A stretch of DNA of 64,000 nt from Microbulbifer sp. VAAF005 (GCF_030012985.1 NZ_CP120233.1:4831001-4895000); one strand, 5' to 3'. Numbered from the stretch's first letter, positions 17,745 to 27,327 are shown. The notes: generated by a model from the sequence alone, not told the origin. A program made the numbers and translations.

Positions 17745-18668
17745 CTAGTCAATTAGACCCTGTAAACGCTTAGGAGGGATAGTTTCCTGACCGTCATCTC
17801 TAGTACCATCAGTTTTTTGAACCAGGTTCCAATCGCCTTCCCAATGCCCGATCATGAATGTCTTACCGGAGCCGCTATATTCAGTTAGTAAATATTCAGC
17901 CAATGAATAAATTTTGTCATATTGCCACTTTAGCTCTTCTTCACTCATTCCTTTGTTATCCATCCAGGAACCGGAGTCCTCGACCCAAAACATGTAGATG
18001 GAGAAATCCATTTCCAAGACTTGCTGAAATTCTGGTATTTCTTCCAGCATTCGCTTGAATTGATAGTCGAGTCCAGAGTTACTTAGCTCGCTATATAGGC
18101 TCGGAGAAAGGGCAATCTTGAGTAAGTTAGAGCCCATTGAGTAAATGGCTTCAGCACTTTCAACAAGTGATCCCTTATCTGTAAATGTATACCTGGGGTT
18201 TATCGTTTGAGTGCCTAAAATAAAATTGTATTGTGAAAGGGGGTCTAACAGGTCTCGTGAAGGTGGGGGCGGATCTGGTTCATTGATGGTGTTGTTGCAA
18301 CTAGCGTTAATATGAGCAGGCTTCTGTTCACCACCCGAGTAGCGAATATTAAAACCAAAAGATTGGGCTTGGCCAACGGGTACTCTTACGTAGCCTTGTT
18401 TTCCAACTACAGAGATCAGGTTTTCATCCTGGGCTGAAGTAGCATTCCATATATGTGTGACTTCTTGGTCTGAGGGCCATTGCCATGAAAGTTCCCAATC
18501 ACTTATTGGCTCGGTACCTGTATTACGTACAACCACTGAAGCCATATATCCGTCTTCCCATTCACTCTGTATCGTCATTTGTACATCGCACTTTTGACCG
18601 GCCAGGGATGGTAGGGATAAGAAGGTCAATATGGAAAAAACTGAGAGGGGGAGAAGTTTAGCGTGCAT
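17745..18668 (-). CDS. N-terminal part: signal peptide, CBM2 and first half of glycosidase barrel
   Basis: The 307 residues before the TAG. Residues 1-23 form a signal peptide ending LPSLAG. Residues about 26-125 are a CBM2: CDVQMTIQSEWEDGYMASVVVRN, conserved tryptophans in WELSWQWP and THIWNA, and the closing FGFNIRYSG...C. A Pro-rich linker (PDPPPP) follows, then a barrel starting NFILGTQTINPRYTFTD. HWEGDW (E277) is a plausible acid/base site. CBM2 modules bind cellulose, chitin or xylan, which suggests an insoluble-polysaccharide target. I cannot assign a GH family from sequence alone. On its own this fragment would lack half the active site. Confidence 0.8.
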   Translation of the reverse strand: MHAKLLPLSVFSILTFLSLPSLAGQKCDVQMTIQSEWEDGYMASVVVRNTGTEPISDWELSWQWPSDQEVTHIWNATSAQDENLISVVGKQGYVRVPVGQAQSFGFNIRYSGGEQKPAHINASCNNTINEPDPPPPSRDLLDPLSQYNFILGTQTINPRYTFTDKGSLVESAEAIYSMGSNLLKIALSPSLYSELSNSGLDYQFKRMLEEIPEFQQVLEMDFSIYMFWVEDSGSWMDNKGMSEEELKWQYDKIYSLAEYLLTEYSGSGKTFMIGHWEGDWNLVQKTDGTRDDGQETIPPKRLQGLID

Positions 18669-19413
18669 TATATATGTATCTATATGGATTACTGCAGAGT
18701 AGTCAGATATTGATAGCTACATAAAGTTCACATATTTATAGTCAGGGGCGTCAAATGCTAAAAGGACCGATTATTAATGTTATTCAACTTCCACCTTATT
18801 TTCTATCAAGACAATTTTGAATGTTAAGTACAGATGTTTGCCTAATTAATTATTTTTGTGAACAATTAGTCAACCTATGGAATATAATTGGAAACTGATT
18901 GAGTGCTAATTTTGAATGGCGAAAGTTTTTTACATTTCCTCTCTAAACGTAATTAAATTCCCCTAATCTATCCTTTCTTTACACTCATTTTTAGATTGTA
19001 CTTGCTTGAATTGTAAATATTTAGATTTGCCGTAGTTCAGAAAATCTTCGCATATTTAAAATTATTTAACTTTCGACTCTAAATTAACGGATTTATGGCG
19101 GGCAATTACTCTGCGGGTGCTACCAAATACAGCCAGTTAGGGTATTCTGAACATGCGTACTAGAGCTGTACTCTCAGTTTTAGTGTGCTGACAGCAGGGA
19201 GGTTATGGCTACTATGTGTATTTTAAAAATAATAAGGCCGCTTTTCAGGATGAGATAATAAAAGCCAAGATTACATTGGCTAACTATCTAGAGAGCCGCG
19301 TCCGAGTCGATCGGAAGTGGCTTATTCAGCTATCAATTTTCAACGAAAAGGATACGCCTTCACTTCTGTGAACTGGCGAATGTACTCCTGCGTGTATAGA
19401 TTCTGGAGAAAAA
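18669..19413. other. AT-rich intergenic region before the ceramidase gene
   Basis: About 745 low-GC bases. The only coding-like stretch is the broken short ORF at 19153-19371. The remainder presumably contains the divergent promoters of the CBM2 gene and the ceramidase, but I cannot place them. Confidence 0.4.
19153..19371 (+). pseudogene. Possible small membrane-anchored protein interrupted by TGA
   Basis: One frame from ATG 19153 reads MRTRAVLSVLVC, then TGA at 19189-19191, then QQGGYGYYVYFKNNKAAF and on to a stop at 19369. The downstream part looks coding and contains the helix-like EIIKAKITLANYLESRV. A Trp codon in place of TGA would join a hydrophobic N-terminus to it. I do not recognise the family. 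It could be chance. Confidence 0.25.
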
Positions 19414-21495
19414 ATGAAAAAAATAATTAATGGTTACGTCATTGCTTTAATGGTATTTATTGGAGCTTCTTCCACTGTTAAAGCATCTGACTGGCGTGTT
19501 GGTGTTGGTAAGTATGATATAACTGGCCCGGCAGCAGATGTTGGAATGGTAGGATATGGAGAAACGGGGCAGACAACCAAGGGAATTCATACCCGTTTAT
19601 GGTCCCGCGCATTCATAATTTCTGATAGCTCTGAAAATGAACGTTTGGTATTCGTATCAGCAGATTTGCAAGGTATTCCGCAGGGCGTGAAGCAGGGTGT
19701 CGTAGATAAATTAAAAAATCTCTATGGTAATAGTAAGTACACCGAAAAGAATGTAATGCTGACTGCTACACATACCCATGTAGGTCCTGGGGGGTATGAT
19801 CATTATGTTATGTTGAATATGAGTGCTCTCGGGTATGCGGAAGATAACTATGACGCTATTGTTGATGGTATTTTTCAGTCAATCGTTGAAGCGGACAGTG
19901 GACTAACCGCAGGTGATATCTTTATTGATCAGGGGATCTTGCTCGATACCAGTATCAATCGAAACCCAGACCCTTATTCAGAAAATACTGATGCAAGCGA
20001 CTATCAATACGATACCAATAAAACCATGACCCAACTCAAGTTGGTCGATACAAACAACAAAGCACTGGGAGTTATTAATTGGTTTGCAGTACACAATGTC
20101 TCTTTAGGGACAGAGCAGCGCCAACTTAGCGGGGATAATAAGGGGGCGGCGAGTCAGTTACTCGAGTCTTGGGCTACCGAGAAGGGTGCTGCAAGTCAAT
20201 TTACTGCGGCATTTGCCAATAGCAATTTAGGTGATGCGTCTCCGAATATTTGTGGCCCCAGGGATGGATGCGGAAATTCTGAGTATGAAAGTTTACTTTT
20301 AGCAGCTGAAAAGCAAGTTGCAAAAGCCCAGTCGCTTTTCCAGTCAGCTAATGTAAAACTTGAAGGTGGGTTAGATTATCGACATCAACATATCTATTTC
20401 CCTGGCTATACCGTAGCAGGTGAATTTACCGGTGAGGGGCAAATGGATATTTGTGAAGGTGCTGTCGGCTGGTCATTTACTGCAGGATCAAGTTGGGACG
20501 GTCCCAGCAATATTGATGGTATTTTTGAGGGAATGTCTGTTGAAAATGAGGGGGTGGATTGGGATAGAGATGTGGGACTATTCGAATCGGCGATTAATGG
20601 TTACCCCCTTTTTGGCCTGATGAGTGCATTCTCTGCAGCCGCTGTATATGAGGATACTCAGGATGACCCCTGCCAGTACCCCAAACCTACATTTGTAGAG
20701 CGTGAGGTAATAGGTCAAGCACTTTATACCCCTTACCTACCTTTCCAAATATTTCGCATAGGCTCACTTGCTTTGGTCGCCGCGCCGGGTGAAATGACGA
20801 CTATGGCAGGTCGACGTCTTGAAGCAGAAGTCTTGTCAGCTTTTGAAGGAAGCGGTGTAAACACTGTGGTGATTGCTGGTTTGGCAAATGCCTATTCCGG
20901 TTACATAACTACCCCTGAAGAGTTTGATAGGCAGCACTATGAGGGAGCACATACCATATACGGTCCCAATACCCTTGCTGCCTATAGACAGATTTATACC
21001 GAAATGACATATGCTATGGTCAATGGCGTAGATATTACCGCAGGGCCCTCTCCGGAAGATCTGTCTGATGACCAAATCATTAATGTAATTGGGGTTGTTT
21101 ATGATGATAAACGTCTGTGGGAGTCTTTTGGTCAAGTCTGGGATGATGTAGGTACCAGCTACAGTGCTGGCGATACTGTATCTGTCACTTTCCGTTCTGG
21201 TCATCCCCGTAATGACCTGAAGACTGAGAGTACATTTATTGAGGTACAGCGTAAAGTTAATGGTAGTTGGGAAACTTATCTTACCGATGACGATTTAGAT
21301 ACTCGTTTTATCTGGACTCGAGATACTGCCATCGACTGCATGGCTTGTTCCTTTGCTGAAGGACAGTGGACTATTGGAGAAGATACTCCATCTGGTACCT
21401 ACCGAATAAAGCACTATGGAAATTGGAAGAGTGGTTGGAGCGGAAATATTTCCAGCTACTCAGGTAAGTCGAGCAATTTTATCGTCAATAATTAA
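19414..21495 (+). CDS. Secreted neutral/alkaline ceramidase
   Basis: Hydrolyses the amide bond of ceramide to give sphingosine and a fatty acid, outside the cytoplasm. Residues 1-24 form a signal peptide ending TVKA. The mature start VGVGKYDITGPAADVGMVGYG is the family signature. Zinc-site histidines are visible in ATHTHVGPGG (H120/H122) and VHNVS (H227), and the nucleophile is S276 in NLGDASPN. A C-terminal beta domain runs from about residue 540. The 693-residue length fits bacterial enzymes such as that of Pseudomonas aeruginosa. The marine host may use it on eukaryotic sphingolipids; that is inference. It has its own terminator 220 bases downstream. Confidence 0.93.
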   Translation: MKKIINGYVIALMVFIGASSTVKASDWRVGVGKYDITGPAADVGMVGYGETGQTTKGIHTRLWSRAFIISDSSENERLVFVSADLQGIPQGVKQGVVDKLKNLYGNSKYTEKNVMLTATHTHVGPGGYDHYVMLNMSALGYAEDNYDAIVDGIFQSIVEADSGLTAGDIFIDQGILLDTSINRNPDPYSENTDASDYQYDTNKTMTQLKLVDTNNKALGVINWFAVHNVSLGTEQRQLSGDNKGAASQLLESWATEKGAASQFTAAFANSNLGDASPNICGPRDGCGNSEYESLLLAAEKQVAKAQSLFQSANVKLEGGLDYRHQHIYFPGYTVAGEFTGEGQMDICEGAVGWSFTAGSSWDGPSNIDGIFEGMSVENEGVDWDRDVGLFESAINGYPLFGLMSAFSAAAVYEDTQDDPCQYPKPTFVEREVIGQALYTPYLPFQIFRIGSLALVAAPGEMTTMAGRRLEAEVLSAFEGSGVNTVVIAGLANAYSGYITTPEEFDRQHYEGAHTIYGPNTLAAYRQIYTEMTYAMVNGVDITAGPSPEDLSDDQIINVIGVVYDDKRLWESFGQVWDDVGTSYSAGDTVSVTFRSGHPRNDLKTESTFIEVQRKVNGSWETYLTDDDLDTRFIWTRDTAIDCMACSFAEGQWTIGEDTPSGTYRIKHYGNWKSGWSGNISSYSGKSSNFIVNN

Positions 21496-21713
21496 CATTC
21501 TCAAATAGCTGATTGGGGTACCCGGTCGGCTATATGCAGCGAACAGGATTTATAAGCTTATTTATATTGGATTGAATAAAATGTTGATGTTTGCGTGTAT
21601 AAGACTATAAGCTAATTAAATTTATAGAAAAAGCCAAGTATCCAGCTTGTTATTTCTATATCAATATATGGTAATTTAGCATTGCTTCTGTGAATTTTAA
21701 AATTATTAGTAAC

Positions 21714-21750
21714 AAAGAGTCTCATTTGGGAGGGTAAATGAGGCTCTTTT
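21714..21750 (+). terminator. Rho-independent terminator downstream of ceramidase
   Basis: AAAGAGTCTCATTT pairs with AAATGAGGCTCTTT (one G-T pair) around an 8-base loop and ends in TTTT. Confidence 0.8.
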
Positions 21751-22094
21751 GTCAGGATTTGCTTCTTTGTAAACTAATTAATATTGACATTTCCCTCGAG
21801 ATTTTATCTTAATTTTTTTGTGTAGCCTTTTGTGCCCTTCTGTAATCAATTTTTCCTGACACTATACTCAAGATTGATATAATTTAATCTAGATTTAAAG
21901 TAGTTCTGCCGTGTGCCTCATTGAGGTCGCGACAGATTGACTAAAGAGATTGCAGGTACTTTTGCAGATATTTAGTTTAAATTCCGCAGAAATTTACAAT
22001 ATCTATTCTTAGCCTCTAAATGTAGGGAACCCGGATGGATCCGGTTGTTTTATGACAATACAACTATTTGTCAGTGGTTGATAGGATTTAACTT
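21751..22094. other. Intergenic region before the Rhs gene
   Basis: About 340 AT-rich bases with no reading frame or repeat that I can support. Confidence 0.35.
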
Positions 22095-25000
22095 TTGATA
22101 CAGCTTTATATCGAAGATTCTAAAGGTGCTCGTTATACGGTACGTGCTGGTCATATGTACAAGGCAAGCCCCGGCGAGAAAGTTAATGTTACTGAATTTC
22201 TGGGAATGTTTGATAGCAATACGCTCCAGCTGGTCTATGACCAGTATCTAGGGGCATATATCACTCGCACACCAGGTATGGCTTATGAGAAAAGTGCCTC
22301 TTATACCTCGCCAAGTGACCCTCCTGGGTATCTGAATGAGCGAGATAAGGCTATCTATAGGGCGATACTGCAAAGCCGCTTAGTTATTGAAGAGGCTCCC
22401 TTACCACATTCGGCGTTAGCTGACCTACAAACGGAATTAGTGGCTAAGATTCGTATGGGTTTGCATCAAGTTATTGTAAAAGAGGATGCGGATACAAGTT
22501 TGAACAATGAATCCGATTGTAGTTATGCCAACTTGTGGCGGACTATGAATATCCTTAAGTATTCGGAAAAAACATCTTCCTTTGACAACTGGCGCCTGCC
22601 AATATGGTCACGAGATTTTGCTAAAGTAGAGGCGATGGTAACCCCAGCACGCCAGTCATTTGAGCTAAGTACAGAAGCGATCAATTATGTGCTTTATGAC
22701 GAGGGCTCGGAGAAGGTACACGCCGAGTGTGCGACCTTATTGTATAGAGGTTTAGTAGAAATATTAGGGTTTAATTCAAACTCCGTTTCCAAGAAGCAGC
22801 TTCACCTAAGTTTTAATATAGCTGAGGTTATCTATAGTGATCAGACCCTTCAGGAGGCTGTTTCCCGTTTTGCTAAAGATTACGTGAAAACGAAATATAG
22901 ATTGTCAATAACGGAGTCAAATGTTGGTGGTGTTTTCGAAGTAATATTAACGATAGCACTTTCGGCACTAACAAAAGGTGATGTTTCTGCTAATTCTCTG
23001 GCTAAGAATATACGGCTGGTGAATTCATTTAGAAAAATTGGTAATTTAATGTTTGAATTTGCCCGGTTGAAGCGGCAGAGAAAACTACTTACCGAAGTAT
23101 CAAATAATGCATCAAGTAAAAAAAGGCCAGTATTGCCCAATATAAGAATCTCTCAGGTGAGCGTTAATCGATTAAATAGTAAAGGCTCGTCTCGAAATAG
23201 TAATAGTGGCCATTTTCCAAGTCACACATATACTAATTTACTTAATAAAACCCCTAAAGAGGATTCTAGTCTGAGCTCCAATGAGCTTAACTGCACTAAA
23301 GATATTTCTGAAGATGTTGATATTACGTGCAATGAAGTAGGTGTAAATTATAATAATGATAATTGCCAAAACACTATAAATAAATTTGAGGTGGGGCGGT
23401 CGGTAAATTTAAAAACCGGCGAGGTACAGATTACTGTAGTTGATGCTGTACTAGGAGGCCCGCTGCCTCTATTTATATCTAGAACATATCGTAGTAGCAA
23501 CCTTCGGGATAGCGGATTGGGTTATGGATGGACTCATACATTTAGTGAGCGTTTAGTATGGCGTCCAGGTAAGTCAATTCTATTCTTTAATGCTGAGGGT
23601 CGAATAATCAGTATACCTGCCCCCGGAAATAGTTGTTGCAGTCATAATATTTTTGAGAAAATCACGCTAACCCGTGTAAATGATGAACATTGGGTTATCT
23701 CTCGCTATGGGGTTCCCAATGGGGCGCAAAAACATTTTAAAGCTATTGGAGAGACCGGCGCATTAAAAATTTCTGAAATTCGAGATTGTCACAATAATTT
23801 TTATTTGTTTCACTATAGTGATGATGTTCTTGCTTCAATTGAGAGTAGCTTTGGTGAGACTATAATTATAAGTTCGTCAGGAGAATCACCTGAGAGCCTT
23901 CATGTTAATACAATTACAAAAGATACCCACTTTGGTAATTCTAAAATTCTTGCTCAATATACGTTTGATAGCGAGAACAACTTGATTAAGGCTGTTGACA
24001 AATCTGGCAATAGTGAAAAGTACGAATATCATAATAATATTATTACGCAGAGAGTATTGAAAACTGGTTACCGACTCCATTTCCAATGGAAAGCAACCAA
24101 CCCTTTTGCTCGTTGCATACGCCAGTGGGGAGATCCGATCGCCGGAAAAGCTACTTGTAGTTATCAATTTTCTTGGGATGATGATAATTACGGAGTTACA
24201 GTTAGTGATATTCGAGGCGGAAGCCAGTATTTTCGCTTTAATGAGTACGCACAACTTACCTATTATCGAGATGCTGAGGGTGGAGAAACACTGAACTCTT
24301 ACAACGAGCAAGGCCAAGTAACTAGGGTCATGCTGCGTAATAATAACGATACTGTATGTGAAGAACTATTCCGGTATGATAAGCAGACCCGATTAATTAA
24401 CACGGCTGATGTTACAGGTAATAACTACCATCTTGAATATGATGAAAAAGGTCGTCTCAAGAAAATTTCTGCGCCATTCAATAATACTTGGCTATATAGT
24501 TACAACAAACAAGGGCAGATTTCCACTGTAAAAGATTCGTTCAATAATAATATACGGTATAACTATACTTCCTCTGGTTTATTAGGAACCATTACTAACT
24601 CAGATGGAAAAACTAATCGCTACCTATGGAGCGCGGGAAGGAAGTTGTTAAAGATTGTAGAACATTTAAATTACTCATTTAACTATCGACATATCAATGA
24701 TGATATTCAGAGTCTCATCAAGGGTAATAGCGTTGAGGAAATAGATTGTGGGTATGGTGTTCTAACTTTAGCTAATACTGTGGTAGCTGATGGAGATAAT
24801 AAAGCTGACTACAGCTTCAACCACTATGGAATGCTTGAAGAGATAACAGATGAATTTGGAGCCAAAACAGTTTATACCTATGACGCTCTTCTTCAAGTAG
24901 AAACCCGTACTAATTCTGATGGCGGAAGGTTGGAGTATAGCTATGATGGTGAGAGAAATTTGATTGGCCTAAAAAATGAAAAGGGACAGTCTTACCGACT

Positions 25001-26105
25001 AAAATACGACCTTAATAATCGCCTAATAGAAGAGGTTGATTTTGATGGTTGTGTTACCCGCTATGTCTATAATTGCGCAGGCCATTTAGTAACCGTAACA
25101 TTGATAGCCTGCATACAAGGAGATGAGGAGATCGATGTTCATTTTGAGCGAGATCGGTTAGGTCGGCTGTTAAAAGAAAGCTCTAAAGAAGGTATTAGCA
25201 AATTCAGATATGACTGTACAGGAAATTTGATTAGCGCCGAGAATCGTCATTGTAAATTACGATGGGAATATGACAATGATAGTCGTGTAATAGCAGAATG
25301 GCAGGGTGCAAATAAGTTGAGCCATCAATACGACATGGCAGGCAATCGGATATCTACAACACTGCCTGATGGTAAGATATATAAGCTTCCTTTTGATAAT
25401 GCTAGTGGATTACTAAATTATTTTTCCGATAGGAATAATAATATTCAAAGTGCTCCAAATGCCCATGCAGATCTATGTGAAAATACTCATAAACAGCCAA
25501 GGGGTAGCTTGGACCTTTTAAAAAATTATGACCCCCAAAGTCGTGTACAGGGCATTTCTGTTAGAGCGCCCAATAAGTATAGTGAGTTTTCGTTAGATTG
25601 TTTTGGTATATTTGTTGACCTGTTTTTTAAGCTCGATCCAGCACTAGAGGCTGCAGCAGTTAAGGATAGTTTACCTGATGTTTGTAGCAGACACAGAAAT
25701 ATTTTAGGGCAATACTTTGATGGTGGATTAAATCTTTGTAAATTTGATCCGGCTAACTTTATCTTTTCATGTTCTCACTTGGATAATTGGAAACACTTTC
25801 CCACCAAAAATTTCAATAAAAATGGTAATGGTTGTAAAAATAACACTATTTACAATTGCGGACAGCAAGAGCCCGGGGTTGAGGATAGGCGAGCAGAGGG
25901 GGCGCCACAACAACTTCGATACCACTATAATTACCGTCAACAGTTAGTAAGGGTTGATGAAATAAGGGTTGAAAAAGGGGTGGAGAAATTTCACGATATA
26001 ATTCTATACCAATATGATCCCCTGGGCCGATGTGTCGAAAAGAACAGCTTTAATGAAAACACCAAATTTCTTTGGAGTGATACTTCTATTCTTCAAGAGC
26101 TTTAG
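22095..26105 (+). CDS. Rhs/YD-repeat protein with unusual N-terminal domain, lacking the usual C-terminal end
   Basis: The 1336-residue low-GC protein starts at TTG 22095, supported by AGGA 8 bases upstream. Residues 1-425 are an N-terminal region I do not recognise; no PAAR motif is visible. Residues about 430-480 match the Rhs shell start (NLKTGEVQITVVDAVLGGPLPL...RTYRS). Many degenerate YD units follow (for example FRYDCTGNLISAENR, HQYDMAGNRISTTLPDG, YQYDPLGRCVEKN). The protein stops at FLWSDTSILQEL, about where a typical Rhs core would go on through the HTDHLGTP region to the PxxxxDPxGL cleavage site and a toxin tip. All of that is absent. It may be a decayed Rhs shell. No same-strand immunity gene follows; a deaminase-like gene faces it on the other strand. 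Confidence 0.85.
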   Translation: MIQLYIEDSKGARYTVRAGHMYKASPGEKVNVTEFLGMFDSNTLQLVYDQYLGAYITRTPGMAYEKSASYTSPSDPPGYLNERDKAIYRAILQSRLVIEEAPLPHSALADLQTELVAKIRMGLHQVIVKEDADTSLNNESDCSYANLWRTMNILKYSEKTSSFDNWRLPIWSRDFAKVEAMVTPARQSFELSTEAINYVLYDEGSEKVHAECATLLYRGLVEILGFNSNSVSKKQLHLSFNIAEVIYSDQTLQEAVSRFAKDYVKTKYRLSITESNVGGVFEVILTIALSALTKGDVSANSLAKNIRLVNSFRKIGNLMFEFARLKRQRKLLTEVSNNASSKKRPVLPNIRISQVSVNRLNSKGSSRNSNSGHFPSHTYTNLLNKTPKEDSSLSSNELNCTKDISEDVDITCNEVGVNYNNDNCQNTINKFEVGRSVNLKTGEVQITVVDAVLGGPLPLFISRTYRSSNLRDSGLGYGWTHTFSERLVWRPGKSILFFNAEGRIISIPAPGNSCCSHNIFEKITLTRVNDEHWVISRYGVPNGAQKHFKAIGETGALKISEIRDCHNNFYLFHYSDDVLASIESSFGETIIISSSGESPESLHVNTITKDTHFGNSKILAQYTFDSENNLIKAVDKSGNSEKYEYHNNIITQRVLKTGYRLHFQWKATNPFARCIRQWGDPIAGKATCSYQFSWDDDNYGVTVSDIRGGSQYFRFNEYAQLTYYRDAEGGETLNSYNEQGQVTRVMLRNNNDTVCEELFRYDKQTRLINTADVTGNNYHLEYDEKGRLKKISAPFNNTWLYSYNKQGQISTVKDSFNNNIRYNYTSSGLLGTITNSDGKTNRYLWSAGRKLLKIVEHLNYSFNYRHINDDIQSLIKGNSVEEIDCGYGVLTLANTVVADGDNKADYSFNHYGMLEEITDEFGAKTVYTYDALLQVETRTNSDGGRLEYSYDGERNLIGLKNEKGQSYRLKYDLNNRLIEEVDFDGCVTRYVYNCAGHLVTVTLIACIQGDEEIDVHFERDRLGRLLKESSKEGISKFRYDCTGNLISAENRHCKLRWEYDNDSRVIAEWQGANKLSHQYDMAGNRISTTLPDGKIYKLPFDNASGLLNYFSDRNNNIQSAPNAHADLCENTHKQPRGSLDLLKNYDPQSRVQGISVRAPNKYSEFSLDCFGIFVDLFFKLDPALEAAAVKDSLPDVCSRHRNILGQYFDGGLNLCKFDPANFIFSCSHLDNWKHFPTKNFNKNGNGCKNNTIYNCGQQEPGVEDRRAEGAPQQLRYHYNYRQQLVRVDEIRVEKGVEKFHDIILYQYDPLGRCVEKNSFNENTKFLWSDTSILQEL

Positions 26106-26121
26106 TGTGGAAGCCTATATC

Positions 26122-26157
26122 AAAAAAATGCTCGGCAAACCCATTAGGTTTGCCGAG
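26122..26157 (-). terminator. Bidirectional hairpin between Rhs and deaminase genes
   Basis: CTCGGCAAACC pairs perfectly with GGTTTGCCGAG (26131-26141 with 26147-26157). Read on the minus strand it is followed by a run of seven T (26128-26122), so it is a good terminator for the deaminase gene; it may also end the Rhs transcript. Confidence 0.8.
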
Positions 26158-26168
26158 TGCCTGGGAGT

Positions 26169-26770
26169 TTAAATGGCTGGATTGGATGTGGTTTTTACCT
26201 GATCGATTTCTGGTGAGATCCAGTCTCCAACAGGGGATTTACTGTAAAGAGAAAAATCAATCCCTAATGCTTTGAGATATTTTGCACATTTACCACAACA
26301 GGGTTTCGAAACGCCAATAACACCTCCTTGAATGGGTCTGTTATTCTCGGCGCAGGCTTTTAATAATTGCATTTCGGCATGAAATGTTTTCCTTTGCCTT
26401 CTAATCGGGCTAAGAACGAAGCAGTCAGTAATGTTGGTGAATCCGCGAGTTCGTAGATCTTTCAACGCTTTGACAGTGGCTGCTTCCACAGCGCTATTGT
26501 TTCCGCCGTGAGCCCCAAAGCTACTATTATGGGCAACGAGTAAAGTTCCTTTACCAGCAATTGCACATGCCACAGTCTCTACATCTCTCATGGCTTGCCG
26601 TACTGAATCTTGAGGATTGTGTAAGTGAGTGAACTTGTAGGTAAGTATTTGTCTTGCCACCAAGTCAAGGGGTTTAGATCACTGGGGACGACATTTTTAT
26701 AAAAAGCATTTCTTTGAAGTGAAGCGGGCCCAGTTGTGGGGTCGATGTCTTCAGTAACAAATTTTGGCAT
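26169..26770 (-). pseudogene. Deaminase-fold (toxin-like) protein with a frameshift
   Basis: The frame from 26663 to 26169 holds the zinc-deaminase signature: HAEMQLLKAC and, 28 residues on, PCCGKCAKYL, the HAE and PCxxC ligands. This resembles the nucleotide/nucleic-acid deaminase domains of polymorphic toxins. The real start is probably ATG 26770 (MPKFVTEDIDPTTGP), read in another frame. Adding one base to the G4 run at 26669-26672 joins the two into about 200 residues (NPLDLVARQILTYKF across the join). Alternatively there are two coupled genes, since the 60-codon ORF stop at 26588 overlaps ATG 26591 as ATGA. It sits convergent to the Rhs gene, not fused to it. Neither target nor immunity gene is known. 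Confidence 0.7.
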
Positions 26771-26907
26771 GGGTTTATTCTCTTTAGTGTTATCGTATGA
26801 AATAATTGCTTGCGCAAAAATTATTTATAGATATTTCTCAGAAATATAAAGGCTATCCCTTGCCGCCTTCTCCCTATTTATGGCTCCTGGTTGTGTAATG
26901 AAATTGT

Positions 26908-27327
26908 TTAGGTTGGGTCGATTGATGCTGTACTATCTGCTTTGTAAGATTTTGTGTGAGCTTTTGAGAGGGTTGTAAAGTTTGAATACTTTATTGCTTG
27001 AGGGTAAGTTTTAACGCCACTATCTAAAAGTAGGTGTTGATCTCGAGAAGCTTTGATGGTGTAAAACGATAGGTTGCCAAGTTTTGAAATAGATATTCTT
27101 GATGGAGGGTTCCTTAGATTTCTACACGCCTTTATATAAACTTGGGTAGATGCTTTTGGAATAAGTTCAATGTTTTGTCCTGATGATTGGGATACAAAAT
27201 TTTTTTTAATATCTATACAGGCATTATTATTGTTGAGTCCGAAAAGTGTGAAGATATTGTCTCGGCGCGCCTCCCCTATTATAACTATGGATATCAATTC
27301 TTGTGAGAATGTCTTTGCTCGGAGCAT
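26908..27327 (-). CDS. Hypothetical protein, possibly decayed
   Basis: A 139-residue basic, Ser/Asn-rich reading frame of very low GC. I do not recognise it. The same frame continues upstream of the ATG with coding-like residues to a TGA at 27397-27399 and again beyond it, which suggests that the ATG is not the original start. There is no clear ribosome site. It could be the remains of a gene linked to the Rhs/deaminase locus, or chance. Confidence 0.3.
   Translation of the reverse strand: MLRAKTFSQELISIVIIGEARRDNIFTLFGLNNNNACIDIKKNFVSQSSGQNIELIPKASTQVYIKACRNLRNPPSRISISKLGNLSFYTIKASRDQHLLLDSGVKTYPQAIKYSNFTTLSKAHTKSYKADSTASIDPT

Larger units (their letters stand above)
15645..18668 (-). pseudogene. 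Secreted CBM2-glycosidase-CBM2-SGNH esterase gene split by one in-frame TAG
   Basis: Reading 18668 down to 15645 in a single frame gives 1007 codons with one internal stop, TAG at 17747-17745 (codon 308). The frame resumes at once with natural coding sequence (INIRQKAIDDAKA, then VNLYHYIEVNRV) that continues the same glycosidase barrel, so the upstream and downstream ORFs are one gene. A TGG-to-TAG change would restore Trp at that site. Order: signal peptide, CBM2, glycoside-hydrolase barrel, Pro-rich linker, second CBM2, linker, SGNH hydrolase. Possible explanations are a recent nonsense mutation, an amber suppressor, or a base-call error; TAG is followed directly by ATC, so the adenine-methylation site GATC lies at the change. 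The two parts are described separately. Confidence 0.85.

Noticed and set aside
23886..24317. Minus-strand ORF of 143 codons inside the Rhs gene
   Set aside because: It is antisense to YD-repeat coding sequence and shows no motif.
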